Of a DNA stretch of 64,000 nucleotides, positions 23,289-31,338 are shown one piece after another. A model generated the notes under the pieces. That model saw only the letters and a program-made list of their open reading frames with translations. It had not been told where the DNA came from and made no database searches. Source of the DNA: Schwartzia succinivorans DSM 10502 (GTDB taxonomy: Bacteria; Bacillota; Negativicutes; Selenomonadales; Selenomonadaceae). The position numbers and the translations under genes were made by a program. The stretch spans positions 1-64,000 of the forward strand of contig NZ_FQUG01000007.1 in assembly GCF_900129225.1 (NCBI RefSeq), in the 5' to 3' direction. Positions within the stretch are counted from its first letter, which is position 1, and every line of letters begins with the position of its first letter.

Positions 23289-24068
23289 ATGTCCATCAAA
23301 AAAGCTATTCTCTGCGCCGCTGCCGCGGCTGCCCTCATGCTCCCCGTCTCCGATGCCGATGCCGCACGTCTCGATGATATCGCGGAACGCGGCACAATCC
23401 GCGTCGGCACGACAGGCGATTACCGCCCCATGTCATATTACGATGCAGAAAAAGGAACCTACGAGGGCTTTGATATAGAGCTGGCGCAGAGGATTGCGGA
23501 CACGCTTCACGTCAAAGTTGAATTTGTAAAGACCAGCTGGCCAACGCTCTCAGCTGACACACAGGAGGATCTCTTCGATATCGCAGTCTCCGGTATTTCC
23601 CGTACCTTTGACCGCGAGCGGACAATGGAGCTTTCCGAGGCCTACTGCTTCGCAGGAAAAACAATCCTCTGCCGCGCCGATCAGGCTGCACGCTTTAAAT
23701 CCCTTGAGGACATCAACCGTCCTGATGTGCGTGTCATGGTAAACCCCGGCGGAACAAACGAAAAATTTGCCCGTGCGAAACTGGACAAAGCACAGATTAT
23801 CGTTCATCAGCAGAATGCTGAAATCCCCGGTCTGATTTCCGAGGGCAAAGCCGACATAATGATTACGGAAACCCCTGAGGTCGGTCCGTATATCCGCAAG
23901 CACGCAAACCTCGCAGCACCCCTCGTCGAAAAACCCTTTACAAAATCTTCCTTTGGAGTACTAATGAAAAAAGGCGATCAGGAATTCCTTAACTACATCA
24001 ATTTCGTTATTCAGGAATTCAAAGCAAACGGAACCATGGACGAACTCAAACAAAAATATATGGGCTGA
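23289..24068 (+). CDS. Periplasmic solute-binding or cyclohexadienyl dehydratase-like protein
   Basis: The 259-residue protein has a signal peptide (MSIKKAILCAAAAAALMLPV), then the type 3 solute-binding fold: RGTIRVGTTGDYRPMSYYD, YEGFDIELAQRIAD, FDIAVSGISRTFDR. The segment VMVNPGGTNEKFARAKL is the signature of periplasmic cyclohexadienyl dehydratase (PheC-type), which makes phenylpyruvate or phenylalanine from prephenate or arogenate. ADIMITETPEVGPYIRK also fits. No permease or ATPase gene is adjacent, which favours an enzyme over a transporter component. Both readings remain possible. Confidence 0.75.
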   Translation: MSIKKAILCAAAAAALMLPVSDADAARLDDIAERGTIRVGTTGDYRPMSYYDAEKGTYEGFDIELAQRIADTLHVKVEFVKTSWPTLSADTQEDLFDIAVSGISRTFDRERTMELSEAYCFAGKTILCRADQAARFKSLEDINRPDVRVMVNPGGTNEKFARAKLDKAQIIVHQQNAEIPGLISEGKADIMITETPEVGPYIRKHANLAAPLVEKPFTKSSFGVLMKKGDQEFLNYINFVIQEFKANGTMDELKQKYMG

Positions 24069-24074
24069 TGATAA

Positions 24075-24106
24075 AAAATCCTTCTCCGAGCGGGAAGGAT
24101 TTTTTC
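24075..24106 (+). terminator. Rho-independent terminator
   Basis: AAATCCTTCTCC pairs imperfectly with GGGAAGGATTT across CGAGC, followed by TTTT. It ends the binding-protein gene. Confidence 0.8.
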
Positions 24107-24191
24107 ATTTACTGCAGCCACTTCCACCATCTCTACACATCTGATAAAATTTGAACAAAAGCATAATTCAATCAAAATGGCGGTGTAACAA

Positions 24192-25289
24192 ATGGGAAAA
24201 ACAGCTGCAAAAAAATGTATAGATATTTTATTACTGCTCCTGTTCTTCATTGAGCTTGGCGGAATGTTTTTCCCGAGCCTTTTACATGAGCTGCTGGGCT
24301 TCTGCCTGCTTGCTTTGGTTTTGGTTCATAACGCAATAAACAATCAATTTTATAAAAATTTCTTTCGCGGCACCAACAACACTCACCGCACAGCAAACAA
24401 AATCAGCATAATTCTGTTCGGAGTCAGCCTTCTCATACTTGCTGTTTCAGGCATCGCCCTTTCCCCCGACCTCCTGGCAAATGCACATTTCGCCGAAAAT
24501 CTGAATTGGCGTTCCATTCACCTCGGTGCAGCAATCGCGGCACTGATACTGCTCTTCACCCATCTTTTACTGCATGCAGGGCGCTACATACACGGCCGAA
24601 GATTCGTCATCGCCGCAGGAGCCGTATTTGTCCTCGCCGCAGCAGGAATTTTCGGAATGCCCTATCTCGACCGCTGGTTCCATCAGGTTCATGTCGACAG
24701 AGAAAAAATAGTACAGGGAGAAAAAGTGCCATTCCGCGGACGTGTATTAACGGTATATTTCAGCCGGGTAGGAAACACGGATTTTCCACCGAATGTTGAT
24801 GCAGTATCAGGGGCCTCCGTCATGAAGGACAAGGAAACCATAATCGGCAATGCCGAAATGATTGCAGCCATGGCACATAATGCCGCAGGCGGCGAAATAT
24901 ATGCTATCAGAACCGAAAAAACATATCCTGCAGGCTATATTGATACGACAAAAGAAGGCAAAAAAGAAATAGCAGCAGGCGAACGGCCCGCTATTCGTGA
25001 GCCTTTTCCTGCTGCAGAAGAATATGACGTAATTATCCTTGTATATCCGCTTTGGTGGAACACAATGCCCATGGCTGTTGAAAGCTTTTTGGAGCGCTAT
25101 GATTTATCAGGAAAAACCATCCTTCCGATAGTAACCCATGGAAGCGGAGGAGCAGGAGACAGCCTTTCCGCACTGCGCCGGGCTACAAATGCCACAGTAG
25201 CATCCGACTGTCTGACCATCTACAGCAGCGATATACCTGCATCCAGACAGGCAATCGCGGATTACCTGAAAAAATATGCGGTGAAATAG
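24192..25289 (+). CDS. DUF4405 membrane domain fused to flavodoxin
   Basis: The 365-residue protein begins with a four- to five-helix membrane part carrying His residues typical of DUF4405/cytochrome b-like proteins (LLHELLGFCL, ALVLVHNAINN, WRSIHLGAAI, THLLLHAGRYIHGR). A further helix (GRRFVIAAGAVFVLAAAGIF) leads to a flavodoxin-like domain from about residue 180: LTVYFSRVGNTDF, YDVIILVYPLWWNTMP, THGSGGAGDS. The fusion should pass electrons between membrane haem and FMN. The single-gene unit has no obvious partner. Confidence 0.8.
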   Translation: MGKTAAKKCIDILLLLLFFIELGGMFFPSLLHELLGFCLLALVLVHNAINNQFYKNFFRGTNNTHRTANKISIILFGVSLLILAVSGIALSPDLLANAHFAENLNWRSIHLGAAIAALILLFTHLLLHAGRYIHGRRFVIAAGAVFVLAAAGIFGMPYLDRWFHQVHVDREKIVQGEKVPFRGRVLTVYFSRVGNTDFPPNVDAVSGASVMKDKETIIGNAEMIAAMAHNAAGGEIYAIRTEKTYPAGYIDTTKEGKKEIAAGERPAIREPFPAAEEYDVIILVYPLWWNTMPMAVESFLERYDLSGKTILPIVTHGSGGAGDSLSALRRATNATVASDCLTIYSSDIPASRQAIADYLKKYAVK

Positions 25290-25319
25290 AATTTACTGAT
25301 GCCCGAAAATACGGCACGC

Positions 25320-25817
25320 TCATTTCTGCTTACGCACAGCCGCGAGCTCCTTGGCCTCTTTCCCCGTCATATGCTCTATATCCATCACCAAAACATAAAG
25401 CGCATTCGAAAGACTGCTTATCTCCTTCTCCCTGCTCTCAGCCGACTCGCCGGGAGAATACTTATCTGCAAGCAAATCAAGTCCATGACGTTTTTCCGCA
25501 TCGTCATCAATAATACTGACGAAACCAAAAGCAATTACACTGCGAAAGTATGTCGTAAATTTTTCAGGCACAACCTTATCCTGTTCGATGATGCAAAAAG
25601 ATGCCTTAGGATTGCGCCGCAAAGCATCCAGCTTATGCCCGTTTTTTGCCACATGAAAATAAAGCCGTCCATCATCATACGCAAAAGAAAGCGGCACTGC
25701 GTAGGGATAATCATCATCCCCATCCACCGCCAGAACACCGGAAGTTGCAACCTGCAAAATGCGATCACATTCCTCCTGCGGCAGCTGCTGATTTTTCCTT
25801 CTCATTTCCCTGAACAT
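25320..25817 (-). CDS. NimA-like pyridoxamine 5'-phosphate oxidase family flavoprotein
   Basis: The 165-residue protein opens FREMRRKNQQLPQEECDRIL, a standard start for this family, then GVLAVDGDDDYPYAVPLSFAYDDGRLYFH and KNGHKLDALRRNPKASFCI. The split-barrel fold binds FMN; members reduce nitro compounds or bind haem. Substrate unknown. It is convergent with the DUF4405-flavodoxin gene, 30 bp apart. Confidence 0.85.
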   Translation of the reverse strand: MFREMRRKNQQLPQEECDRILQVATSGVLAVDGDDDYPYAVPLSFAYDDGRLYFHVAKNGHKLDALRRNPKASFCIIEQDKVVPEKFTTYFRSVIAFGFVSIIDDDAEKRHGLDLLADKYSPGESAESREKEISSLSNALYVLVMDIEHMTGKEAKELAAVRKQK

Positions 25818-25859
25818 AAAAATCGCCCCTTATCTATCAGCAAATTTTTGCTGTATTAC

Positions 25860-26280
25860 AAATTAAATTTTAAACTAAAAACCACGATAAAACCATTCAA
25901 TTTTTGCATGATTTTTATCGTGTTTTTTTTGAATTTTTGTATGAAAATTTTTCCATAAAAACATCAAAATTTTGAGTGATTTTTTGCGTTGAAAAAAGCA
26001 TCTTTTTTTGCTTAAATTTCGGCTCAAATTTTCAAGAAATTTTACACCCCAAAAAACAATCCCACAGCGTTAAAAACAATGCTGCATTTCCTTATAAAAT
26101 CAACGTTTTGCGCATTACATTCCGAAAATAATTTTTAGCATTTTTAATCAAAATTTCTGCCTAAAAAGCTGCGCATTTTTTGACGAAAATTACGTGCTAA
26201 AAAATCGCAAAATTTATCATCAAAAAACATAATTCAACGTTCCCGAATATATAAAATTTGGAGTAACGAAAACAAGGTTC
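25860..26280. other. Gene-free AT-rich block
   Basis: About 420 bp built of A and T tracts with scattered GC dinucleotides. No frame with a ribosome site is seen. The base composition is sharply lower in GC than both flanks, and many A/T tracts suggest curved DNA. It precedes the hairpins and the mobilisation-like gene. Confidence 0.6.
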
Positions 26281-26303
26281 TGAAAAAGACCACGCTCACT
26301 TAT

Positions 26304-26358
26304 GGGTTTCTATGTTAAGAAACCCCGTTCGGACCGCATCCATAAAGGATTTGCGGTC
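26304..26358. other. Two adjacent hairpins before the MobA-like gene
   Basis: GGGTTTCT (26304-26311) pairs with AGAAACCC (26318-26325). GACCGCATCC (26332-26341) pairs with GGATTTGCGGTC (26347-26358) with one bulge. They lie 110-165 bp upstream of a MobA/MobL-like gene, a place where an origin of transfer or a small structured RNA would be expected. Neither is proven. Confidence 0.45.
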
Positions 26359-26470
26359 ACTCAAAAAATAAAATTCATGCCACTCGCCTACGCTCCTTGA
26401 ACTACGTTGTTTGGGGTTCGTTTTATGGTTTGTATAAATGGCTTAATTGAATAAATAAGAGGGATGAAAT

Positions 26471-27226
26471 ATGGCAACATACCATTTCACAATGAAGAAT
26501 GACTCCCATAAGAACGGGAGCAGAATTGAAGGAAGAAAGAAAATTGATTACATAATGCGTGGGGGAAAATATAAAGATATTGATGAAGAAAGGATGCGTG
26601 AACACGATAAATTTCTGAATGGATTAATCTTAGATTCTAAAGAAAAAGAATACATAAATTTGAACCAGGAATACCTTTTATACGAAAGTCCATATGGCAA
26701 TATTAAGATGGATCAGCACGGGAAAATATGTGTTACAAGAGATGCATCTATCGAAACAATGGCAATGGCATTATCTCTTTCAAATAATATATTTCATGAT
26801 AAAATTGCTGTTTTTGGAAGCGAAAATGATATCGCAAAGCTTTTGGTTTCTGGTAAAGAAATGGACTTAGATATCCAATTTGCATATAAGCAAATTAATG
26901 ATTCATACTTGAAAATTTTGGAGGCAGACAGAAATGAACGAAGAAATGACAACGCAAGATTTGGACAAGGAAAAGCTGGAAAAAGCAATCGAAAAAACGG
27001 AAGAAAAGAGATTCCACCCCTCACCTTGCTTGAATCAAATCAAACAAGATTTACTACTGGAAAACGACTCGATTCGGTGCCTCTCCTGTCCGAATGCCCT
27101 ATGGTATTTAATAGCAGAACAGAAGCTGATTTACTATTGCATGGTAATGAAATAATGGGATGTCACGTAAAATATAGAAACTTTAAATCAATGACAAAAA
27201 TATTCCTCTCATCATTGCAAAAATAA
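26471..27226 (+). CDS. MobA/MobL-like protein, probably non-catalytic or truncated
   Basis: The 251-residue protein opens ATYHFTMKNDSHKNGSRIEG, then KIDYIMRGGKYKD. This resembles the beginning of MobA/MobL relaxase-type proteins of Negativicutes plasmids (ATYH-T-K with a DYI-REGKY motif). The HxH-type catalytic triad of a full relaxase is not visible. IFHDKIAVFGSENDIAK and MDLDIQFAYKQINDS follow. The last 95 residues are overlapped by another reading frame with a better ribosome site and look less natural, so the true product may end differently. AT-rich codon use points to transfer. Start follows GAGGGATGAAAT. Confidence 0.5.
   Translation: MATYHFTMKNDSHKNGSRIEGRKKIDYIMRGGKYKDIDEERMREHDKFLNGLILDSKEKEYINLNQEYLLYESPYGNIKMDQHGKICVTRDASIETMAMALSLSNNIFHDKIAVFGSENDIAKLLVSGKEMDLDIQFAYKQINDSYLKILEADRNERRNDNARFGQGKAGKSNRKNGRKEIPPLTLLESNQTRFTTGKRLDSVPLLSECPMVFNSRTEADLLLHGNEIMGCHVKYRNFKSMTKIFLSSLQK
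26934..27155 (+). CDS. Small Cys-containing protein in an overlapping frame
   Basis: ATG 26934 is 9 nt after GGAGG. The 73-residue product starts NEEMTTQDLDKEKLEKAIEK, then has FHPSPCLNQIKQD, then SIRCLSCPNALWYLIAEQKL and ends YYCMVMK. The C-x2-C-x3-LW and terminal C-MVMK pattern recalls small plasmid-borne zinc-binding proteins that sit next to mobilisation genes. It lies wholly inside the 3' part of the preceding frame. Its amphipathic, motif-bearing sequence and ribosome site make it likely real. Confidence 0.55.
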   Translation: MNEEMTTQDLDKEKLEKAIEKTEEKRFHPSPCLNQIKQDLLLENDSIRCLSCPNALWYLIAEQKLIYYCMVMK

Positions 27227-27264
27227 CCCCTGCAAAAGCATTAACTGCTCTGCAGGGGTTGGTG
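27225..27264 (+). terminator. Rho-independent terminator
   Basis: AACCCCTGCA pairs with TGCAGGGGTT, with an inner loop, followed by a T-rich stretch. It ends the MobA-like transcript and may also act on the convergent MFS gene. Confidence 0.75.
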
Positions 27265-27280
27265 TTTTCAGTTTAACGAA

Positions 27281-28486
27281 CTACGAATCAGATTTTTTCT
27301 TTTCCGATGGTGCGACAAAAATCTCGCAGCAGAGAAGAGCGCCGAGCGTACCGCATACCATCAGCACCGCCATAGGCCTCGCGTCCATTTCGCCCATGAT
27401 GCCCACAAGAGGTGCCATTATGCCTCCGGATATCATAGAGAAAAATCCGATAAGCGCGGCTGCGCTGCCTGCCTTTTTCCCTTGGGTGCGCATTGCCATA
27501 GAAAAGCTTGAAGCGCCCATGACAGATACTATAGGCACTGCCACAAGGAGAGCTCCCACGGCCGCTGCAAAGGGGCCGTGAAGCCATACAACAATCGCAA
27601 AAAGAATGCTGCCGACCAATCCTTGCGAAAGGGCGTAACGAAGAAGCGAAATGTCACGAACACGACCTGCAAGACGCGCAGGAACAACTCCGAAAATACC
27701 TACCGCTATACCAATCGTGCCAAAAAGAATGCTGTATTCCTGCGGCGAAATACCATAGATATTTTGAAACACAAAAGATGAGCCTGCTATGTACGAAAAG
27801 AATGCCGAAAAGAAAAAGCATTGTACCAAACACTGTCCGAAAAATGCACGGTCATGGAGAAGCTCTACAAAGCTTTTAAAGCTGCCGCCCATGCTTTTTA
27901 TCCGCCGTTCATCAGGAAGCGTTTCATCCATACGCAAAGAGCCAAGCATAAGTACAAGTCCCACAAAGCACAGGAAAACGAATACACCGCGCCAAGAAAC
28001 GAAATAGAGAATCTGTCCCCCAACCACAGGCCCGAGAACAGGCGTTATTCCGTTTACCAGCATCAGGAGCGAAAAGAACCTGGTTAGGTCAGCTCCTGTG
28101 TATAAATCCCTGGCAACTGCCCGCGCCGTTACGATACCAAAGGCACCTGACAAGCCCTGTATCAGACGCATTACGAGCAAAGATATGATATCCGGTGCCA
28201 TCGCGCAGCCCAGAGACGAAAGCATGAATACCGTCATTCCTGCCGCAGAGGGATATTTCCGTCCGAAATGGTCACTGACAGGCCCGGCCAAAAGCTGGCC
28301 GATTGCCATTCCTGCCATGGACATTGTAAGAGTAAGCTGAATGAGCGACGCTCCTACCCCCAGCTCAGTCGTCATCTGCGGAAGTCCCGGCAAATACATA
28401 TCCGTAGAAAGCGGCGCCATCGCCGCAAGAAAACCAAGGAAAGATATATCCTTAATCCTAATACCTGTTTTTACATTATCAGTCAA
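27281..28486 (-). CDS. Bcr/CflA-family MFS drug exporter
   Basis: About 400 residues with twelve membrane helices. The family signature PLSTDMYLPGLPQM is in the first helix region, followed by LTLTMSMAGMAIGQLLAGPVSD and GRKYPS (MFS motif A). The exporter removes drugs or sulfonamide- and bicyclomycin-like compounds by proton antiport; substrate unknown. I choose TTG 28484-28486 because AAAGGTGG sits 7-8 nt before it. A longer frame starts at 28531 without a ribosome site. The single gene is convergent with the MobA-like gene. Confidence 0.88.
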   Translation of the reverse strand: MTDNVKTGIRIKDISFLGFLAAMAPLSTDMYLPGLPQMTTELGVGASLIQLTLTMSMAGMAIGQLLAGPVSDHFGRKYPSAAGMTVFMLSSLGCAMAPDIISLLVMRLIQGLSGAFGIVTARAVARDLYTGADLTRFFSLLMLVNGITPVLGPVVGGQILYFVSWRGVFVFLCFVGLVLMLGSLRMDETLPDERRIKSMGGSFKSFVELLHDRAFFGQCLVQCFFFSAFFSYIAGSSFVFQNIYGISPQEYSILFGTIGIAVGIFGVVPARLAGRVRDISLLRYALSQGLVGSILFAIVVWLHGPFAAAVGALLVAVPIVSVMGASSFSMAMRTQGKKAGSAAALIGFFSMISGGIMAPLVGIMGEMDARPMAVLMVCGTLGALLCCEIFVAPSEKKKSDS

Positions 28487-28616
28487 ACAAAATCCACCTT
28501 TGCTGTCAGTTACTACGTATTTTATAACCAATAATTCTGTACGTTAAATAAAATGCAAAATAATAAGGATGCTGTAAACATCCTTGATAATTTCTGCTAA
28601 AATTTTTAACAACACC

Positions 28617-28895
28617 TTAGCAATAAAATGATATTTCATTATGAAAATCATACCACTGCTTAATAATTGCTTCTGACCTTGCTTCGATTACGAACATAAT
28701 ATCTCGCAGAACTCGTTCAGGAATCTTGGAATTATTATGCGCCAATAAGCATTTGCCGGTACGCGTAATCCATACCTTTGTTGCGGATGCCGATGGTGTA
28801 CCCTGCGTTATATGCACATGAATTGGCTCTAATGGCTCACTTTCATTCGACCAAAAAAATACCAAGTATCCCGCAATCTTAAAAATTTGCGGCAT
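28617..28895 (-). CDS. DUF4160 family protein
   Basis: The 92-residue product opens MPQIFKIAGYLVFFWSNE, then EPIHVHITQG and GKCLLAHNNSKIPERVLRDI, the full DUF4160 pattern including the conserved HVH. The ATG is 8 nt after AGGAGG. The start overlaps the upstream gene by 17 bp. DUF4160 genes are often paired with a second small gene in toxin-antitoxin-like arrangements; the biochemical role is unknown. Confidence 0.85.
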   Translation of the reverse strand: MPQIFKIAGYLVFFWSNESEPLEPIHVHITQGTPSASATKVWITRTGKCLLAHNNSKIPERVLRDIMFVIEARSEAIIKQWYDFHNEISFYC

Positions 28896-29160
28896 TACCC
28901 AGTCCTCCTTGCCGTGCAAATTGAATAATCAGATGTGCAGTTGACTGAACAATCTCCTTTAAGCTAGCCAATTCCTCTTCATCAAATCCGTCAATTTTAT
29001 CCCATTTATAGGCAGGTAAATAGCAATAAGCAGATTTGAAACCAAGGTGAATTGGTTTCTCCATGTAGACTTTTACATATTCCTTTCCCTGCTCATCGAA
29101 AAGGACATCTGAATGCACAATCTGAGTACCATCATTTAGTTCCATAAACTGATGCATCAT
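28879..29160 (-). CDS. Small partner protein of the DUF4160 gene
   Basis: About 93 residues, opening MMHQFMELNDGTQIVHSD, with EYVKVYMEKPIHLGFKSAYC and a helical end, EELASLKEIVQSTAHLIIQF. I choose ATG 29158-29160, 10 nt after AAGGGA; a GTG three codons upstream is too near that site. No family recognised. The 17-bp overlap with DUF4160 shows coupling, and the pair looks like a two-gene module of toxin-antitoxin size. Confidence 0.65.
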   Translation of the reverse strand: MMHQFMELNDGTQIVHSDVLFDEQGKEYVKVYMEKPIHLGFKSAYCYLPAYKWDKIDGFDEEELASLKEIVQSTAHLIIQFARQGGLGNAANF

Positions 29161-29276
29161 ATAATTCACATCCCTTCGAGCACTTTCTTTTTTAGTATAG
29201 CATAGGCAGCACTATTATTCCATTTCTCACAATATTGCAGTCAAAATGCTGCACCGTAAATTAATGTCTTAAAATT

Positions 29277-30560
29277 CTACACATATTCCCAACCATACCC
29301 ACCAGCCTGGGCCCTTTTATTTTTGCAAACTGACGAGATATTGCTATTGCTTATCCGCATTTGCCTAGAAGCCTCAGATATCGACGGAAATATTTTCATT
29401 ACATTCCCCGTTTTTGGATCAAGCATTTTTACTGCTTTTCGATTAACATCAATAACTTTTTTCACCCCACATTTCGGACATCCCGTTGGATGCTTGCCTG
29501 TTCTGTGCCCTACCACAGACCTATAAATATTTCCGCACTTTTTACATATCCATACAGCCTTGTAATCAGAACCAGGTTTTACCTTATCAGGAGTAACTGT
29601 TCCGTTAAGGTGCGGATGCCATTCGGCCGCAACATCAGGATATAACTCCTGCAAAGAACCACTGCGTAATTTAGTCATATATGCACGAATTTCTCGTTCA
29701 TCACGTTCTATATTTATATCCACATCTGAATAGACCTGCCTTATATCCTTTCTTGTCCATATATTACAGGAAGGATCAATTCTATCCAAAAGGACGCGAA
29801 TCCCCCGTGCCAAATATTTATGTTCATATAATGGTTCCGGCAACGAAAGGGTTTCATCCGCTATTAAAAAACTTTCCTCCGACGACTTTTCCATTACACG
29901 CAAAAGATAAATTCCATTTTCCTTGCATATTGCATACTTTTTCTGTTCCCGCTTTCTTTTATCCTTTTTGTGCCATGCCTCGCCATCATATTCAATTCCT
30001 AACTTGATTGAAGGAATATAAATATCTATCTCCATACCATTTGTAAAGATTTCGGTATAACGGCTAATCGCATCAGGGAACACTTTCTTTATGTAGTAAA
30101 AAAAGGCTTGTTCCGCAAATGAAGTCTGTCTGCCGGAATTGCATTTAGGACAGCATGTACCATTAACTCCGGAACGATGATTAATTGTTGCGGAATAGCT
30201 GTGCCCTTCAGGACACAGCCAATAAACACGCTTTGAAGTTCCATAGAGGACTTTATCCGGAGTCAAGTCCCCATTACGTTCATAATCCCATTCTTGAGCC
30301 AATTTCGGATGTGTGGTTGCAAGGTCATTGATTCCCGGGACTACTACCTTGCGAGCACAGCAAGGACAACCTCGCCCATTGTAACGATTGCTGATTTTTG
30401 CGCGCCATCTGTACCCGCACTTGTTACATTTCCAAAAAGCGTAAGTATTTGATTGTGAGCCTAGTTTGGTCGGGTCGATTCCAGCTTCTTTATTTTTTTC
30501 TTCGTCCCATTCATCAATAAGCCTCTGTACTTGGCTTACTGTTTCTTTTATCACACGCAT
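29277..30560 (-). CDS. Zinc-ribbon repeat, Vsr-like nuclease, NUMOD1 protein
   Basis: This 427-residue protein has two treble-clef zinc ribbons at the front (WKCNKCGYRWRAKI, GCPCC; WLCPEGHSYSAT, CCPKC), each preceded by the EWD-N--PDKV motif. A Vsr/DUF559-like PD-(D/E)XK domain follows at about 146-225 (TSFAEQAFFYYI, GMEIDIYIPSIKLGIEYDG, ENGIYLLRV). A third ribbon is at about 300-370 (WICKKCGN, GCPKCG). NUMOD1 is at 375-427 (MLDPKTGNVMKIFPSISEAS). The catalytic candidates are E150, D179 and E190. It is probably a sequence-targeted nuclease of a phage-defence or homing type. It is a lone gene. Confidence 0.75.
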   Translation of the reverse strand: MRVIKETVSQVQRLIDEWDEEKNKEAGIDPTKLGSQSNTYAFWKCNKCGYRWRAKISNRYNGRGCPCCARKVVVPGINDLATTHPKLAQEWDYERNGDLTPDKVLYGTSKRVYWLCPEGHSYSATINHRSGVNGTCCPKCNSGRQTSFAEQAFFYYIKKVFPDAISRYTEIFTNGMEIDIYIPSIKLGIEYDGEAWHKKDKRKREQKKYAICKENGIYLLRVMEKSSEESFLIADETLSLPEPLYEHKYLARGIRVLLDRIDPSCNIWTRKDIRQVYSDVDINIERDEREIRAYMTKLRSGSLQELYPDVAAEWHPHLNGTVTPDKVKPGSDYKAVWICKKCGNIYRSVVGHRTGKHPTGCPKCGVKKVIDVNRKAVKMLDPKTGNVMKIFPSISEASRQMRISNSNISSVCKNKRAQAGGYGWEYV

Positions 30561-30774
30561 AGAAAATCTCCGTTAACGATTTTATTGCTCTGCAAAATTC
30601 TTATCATTTCAACACACATTATATAATTTCGTTTCGCATTTAAAGTATACCTTTCTATATCAAAAAAAATCAACAAACCGCCCCATACATATCAATCGTG
30701 AATCCTATTGCGTGAGGTTCTTTGTTTCTGTATTATTAGATAAGAAAAATCAATTTTCAAACGGAGGTATCATC

Positions 30775-31326
30775 ATGCGTATTCTCGGCGTAATTCTCGG
30801 TGTGCTGCTTCTAGTCGCAGGCTGCTTTGTCGGTATTTACAATTCGCTTAAGACAGCCCGCATCGACGTAGATGCACAGTACGGTCAGGTAGAAAACCAG
30901 ATTCAGCGGCGCGCTGATTTGATTCCGAACCTTGTCAACACTGTCAAGGGCTACATGCAGTACGAGGAAAAAACCTTGAAGGAAGTCACGGAGGCCCGCA
31001 CGAGAGTCATGGGCGCAGGCTCGCCGGAGGAAATGGCTGCTGCAAACGACCAGCTTTCCGGAGCACTCGGCCGCCTGATTGCGGTGGCTGAGAATTATCC
31101 CCAGCTCAAGTCCGATGCGCATTTCACTGAGCTTATGCGCGAAATCGCGGGCTCAGAAAACCGCATTGCTGTAGCGCGGCGCGACTACAATGACGCCATC
31201 AAGCGATACAACGTAAAAATCGAAACCTTCCCGGGCAACATGTTCGCAGGAATGATGGGCTATACACCGATGAAACAGTTCGCAGCAGAGGAAGCTGCAC
31301 ACGCTGTACCGCAGGTGAAGTTCTAA
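30775..31326 (+). CDS. LemA family protein
   Basis: The 183-residue protein has an N-terminal membrane helix (MRILGVILGVLLLVAGCFVG) and the LemA core: YNSLKTARIDVDAQYGQVENQIQRR, DLIPNLVNTVKGY, AVAENYPQLKSD, ENRIAVARRDYNDAIKRYN. I start at ATG 30775 after ACGGAGGTATCATC. It probably faces the outside and works with the two TPM proteins that follow (13 and 12 bp gaps). The group's function in envelope upkeep is poorly defined. Confidence 0.92.
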   Translation: MRILGVILGVLLLVAGCFVGIYNSLKTARIDVDAQYGQVENQIQRRADLIPNLVNTVKGYMQYEEKTLKEVTEARTRVMGAGSPEEMAAANDQLSGALGRLIAVAENYPQLKSDAHFTELMREIAGSENRIAVARRDYNDAIKRYNVKIETFPGNMFAGMMGYTPMKQFAAEEAAHAVPQVKF

Positions 31327-31338
31327 GGAATCCGCAGG

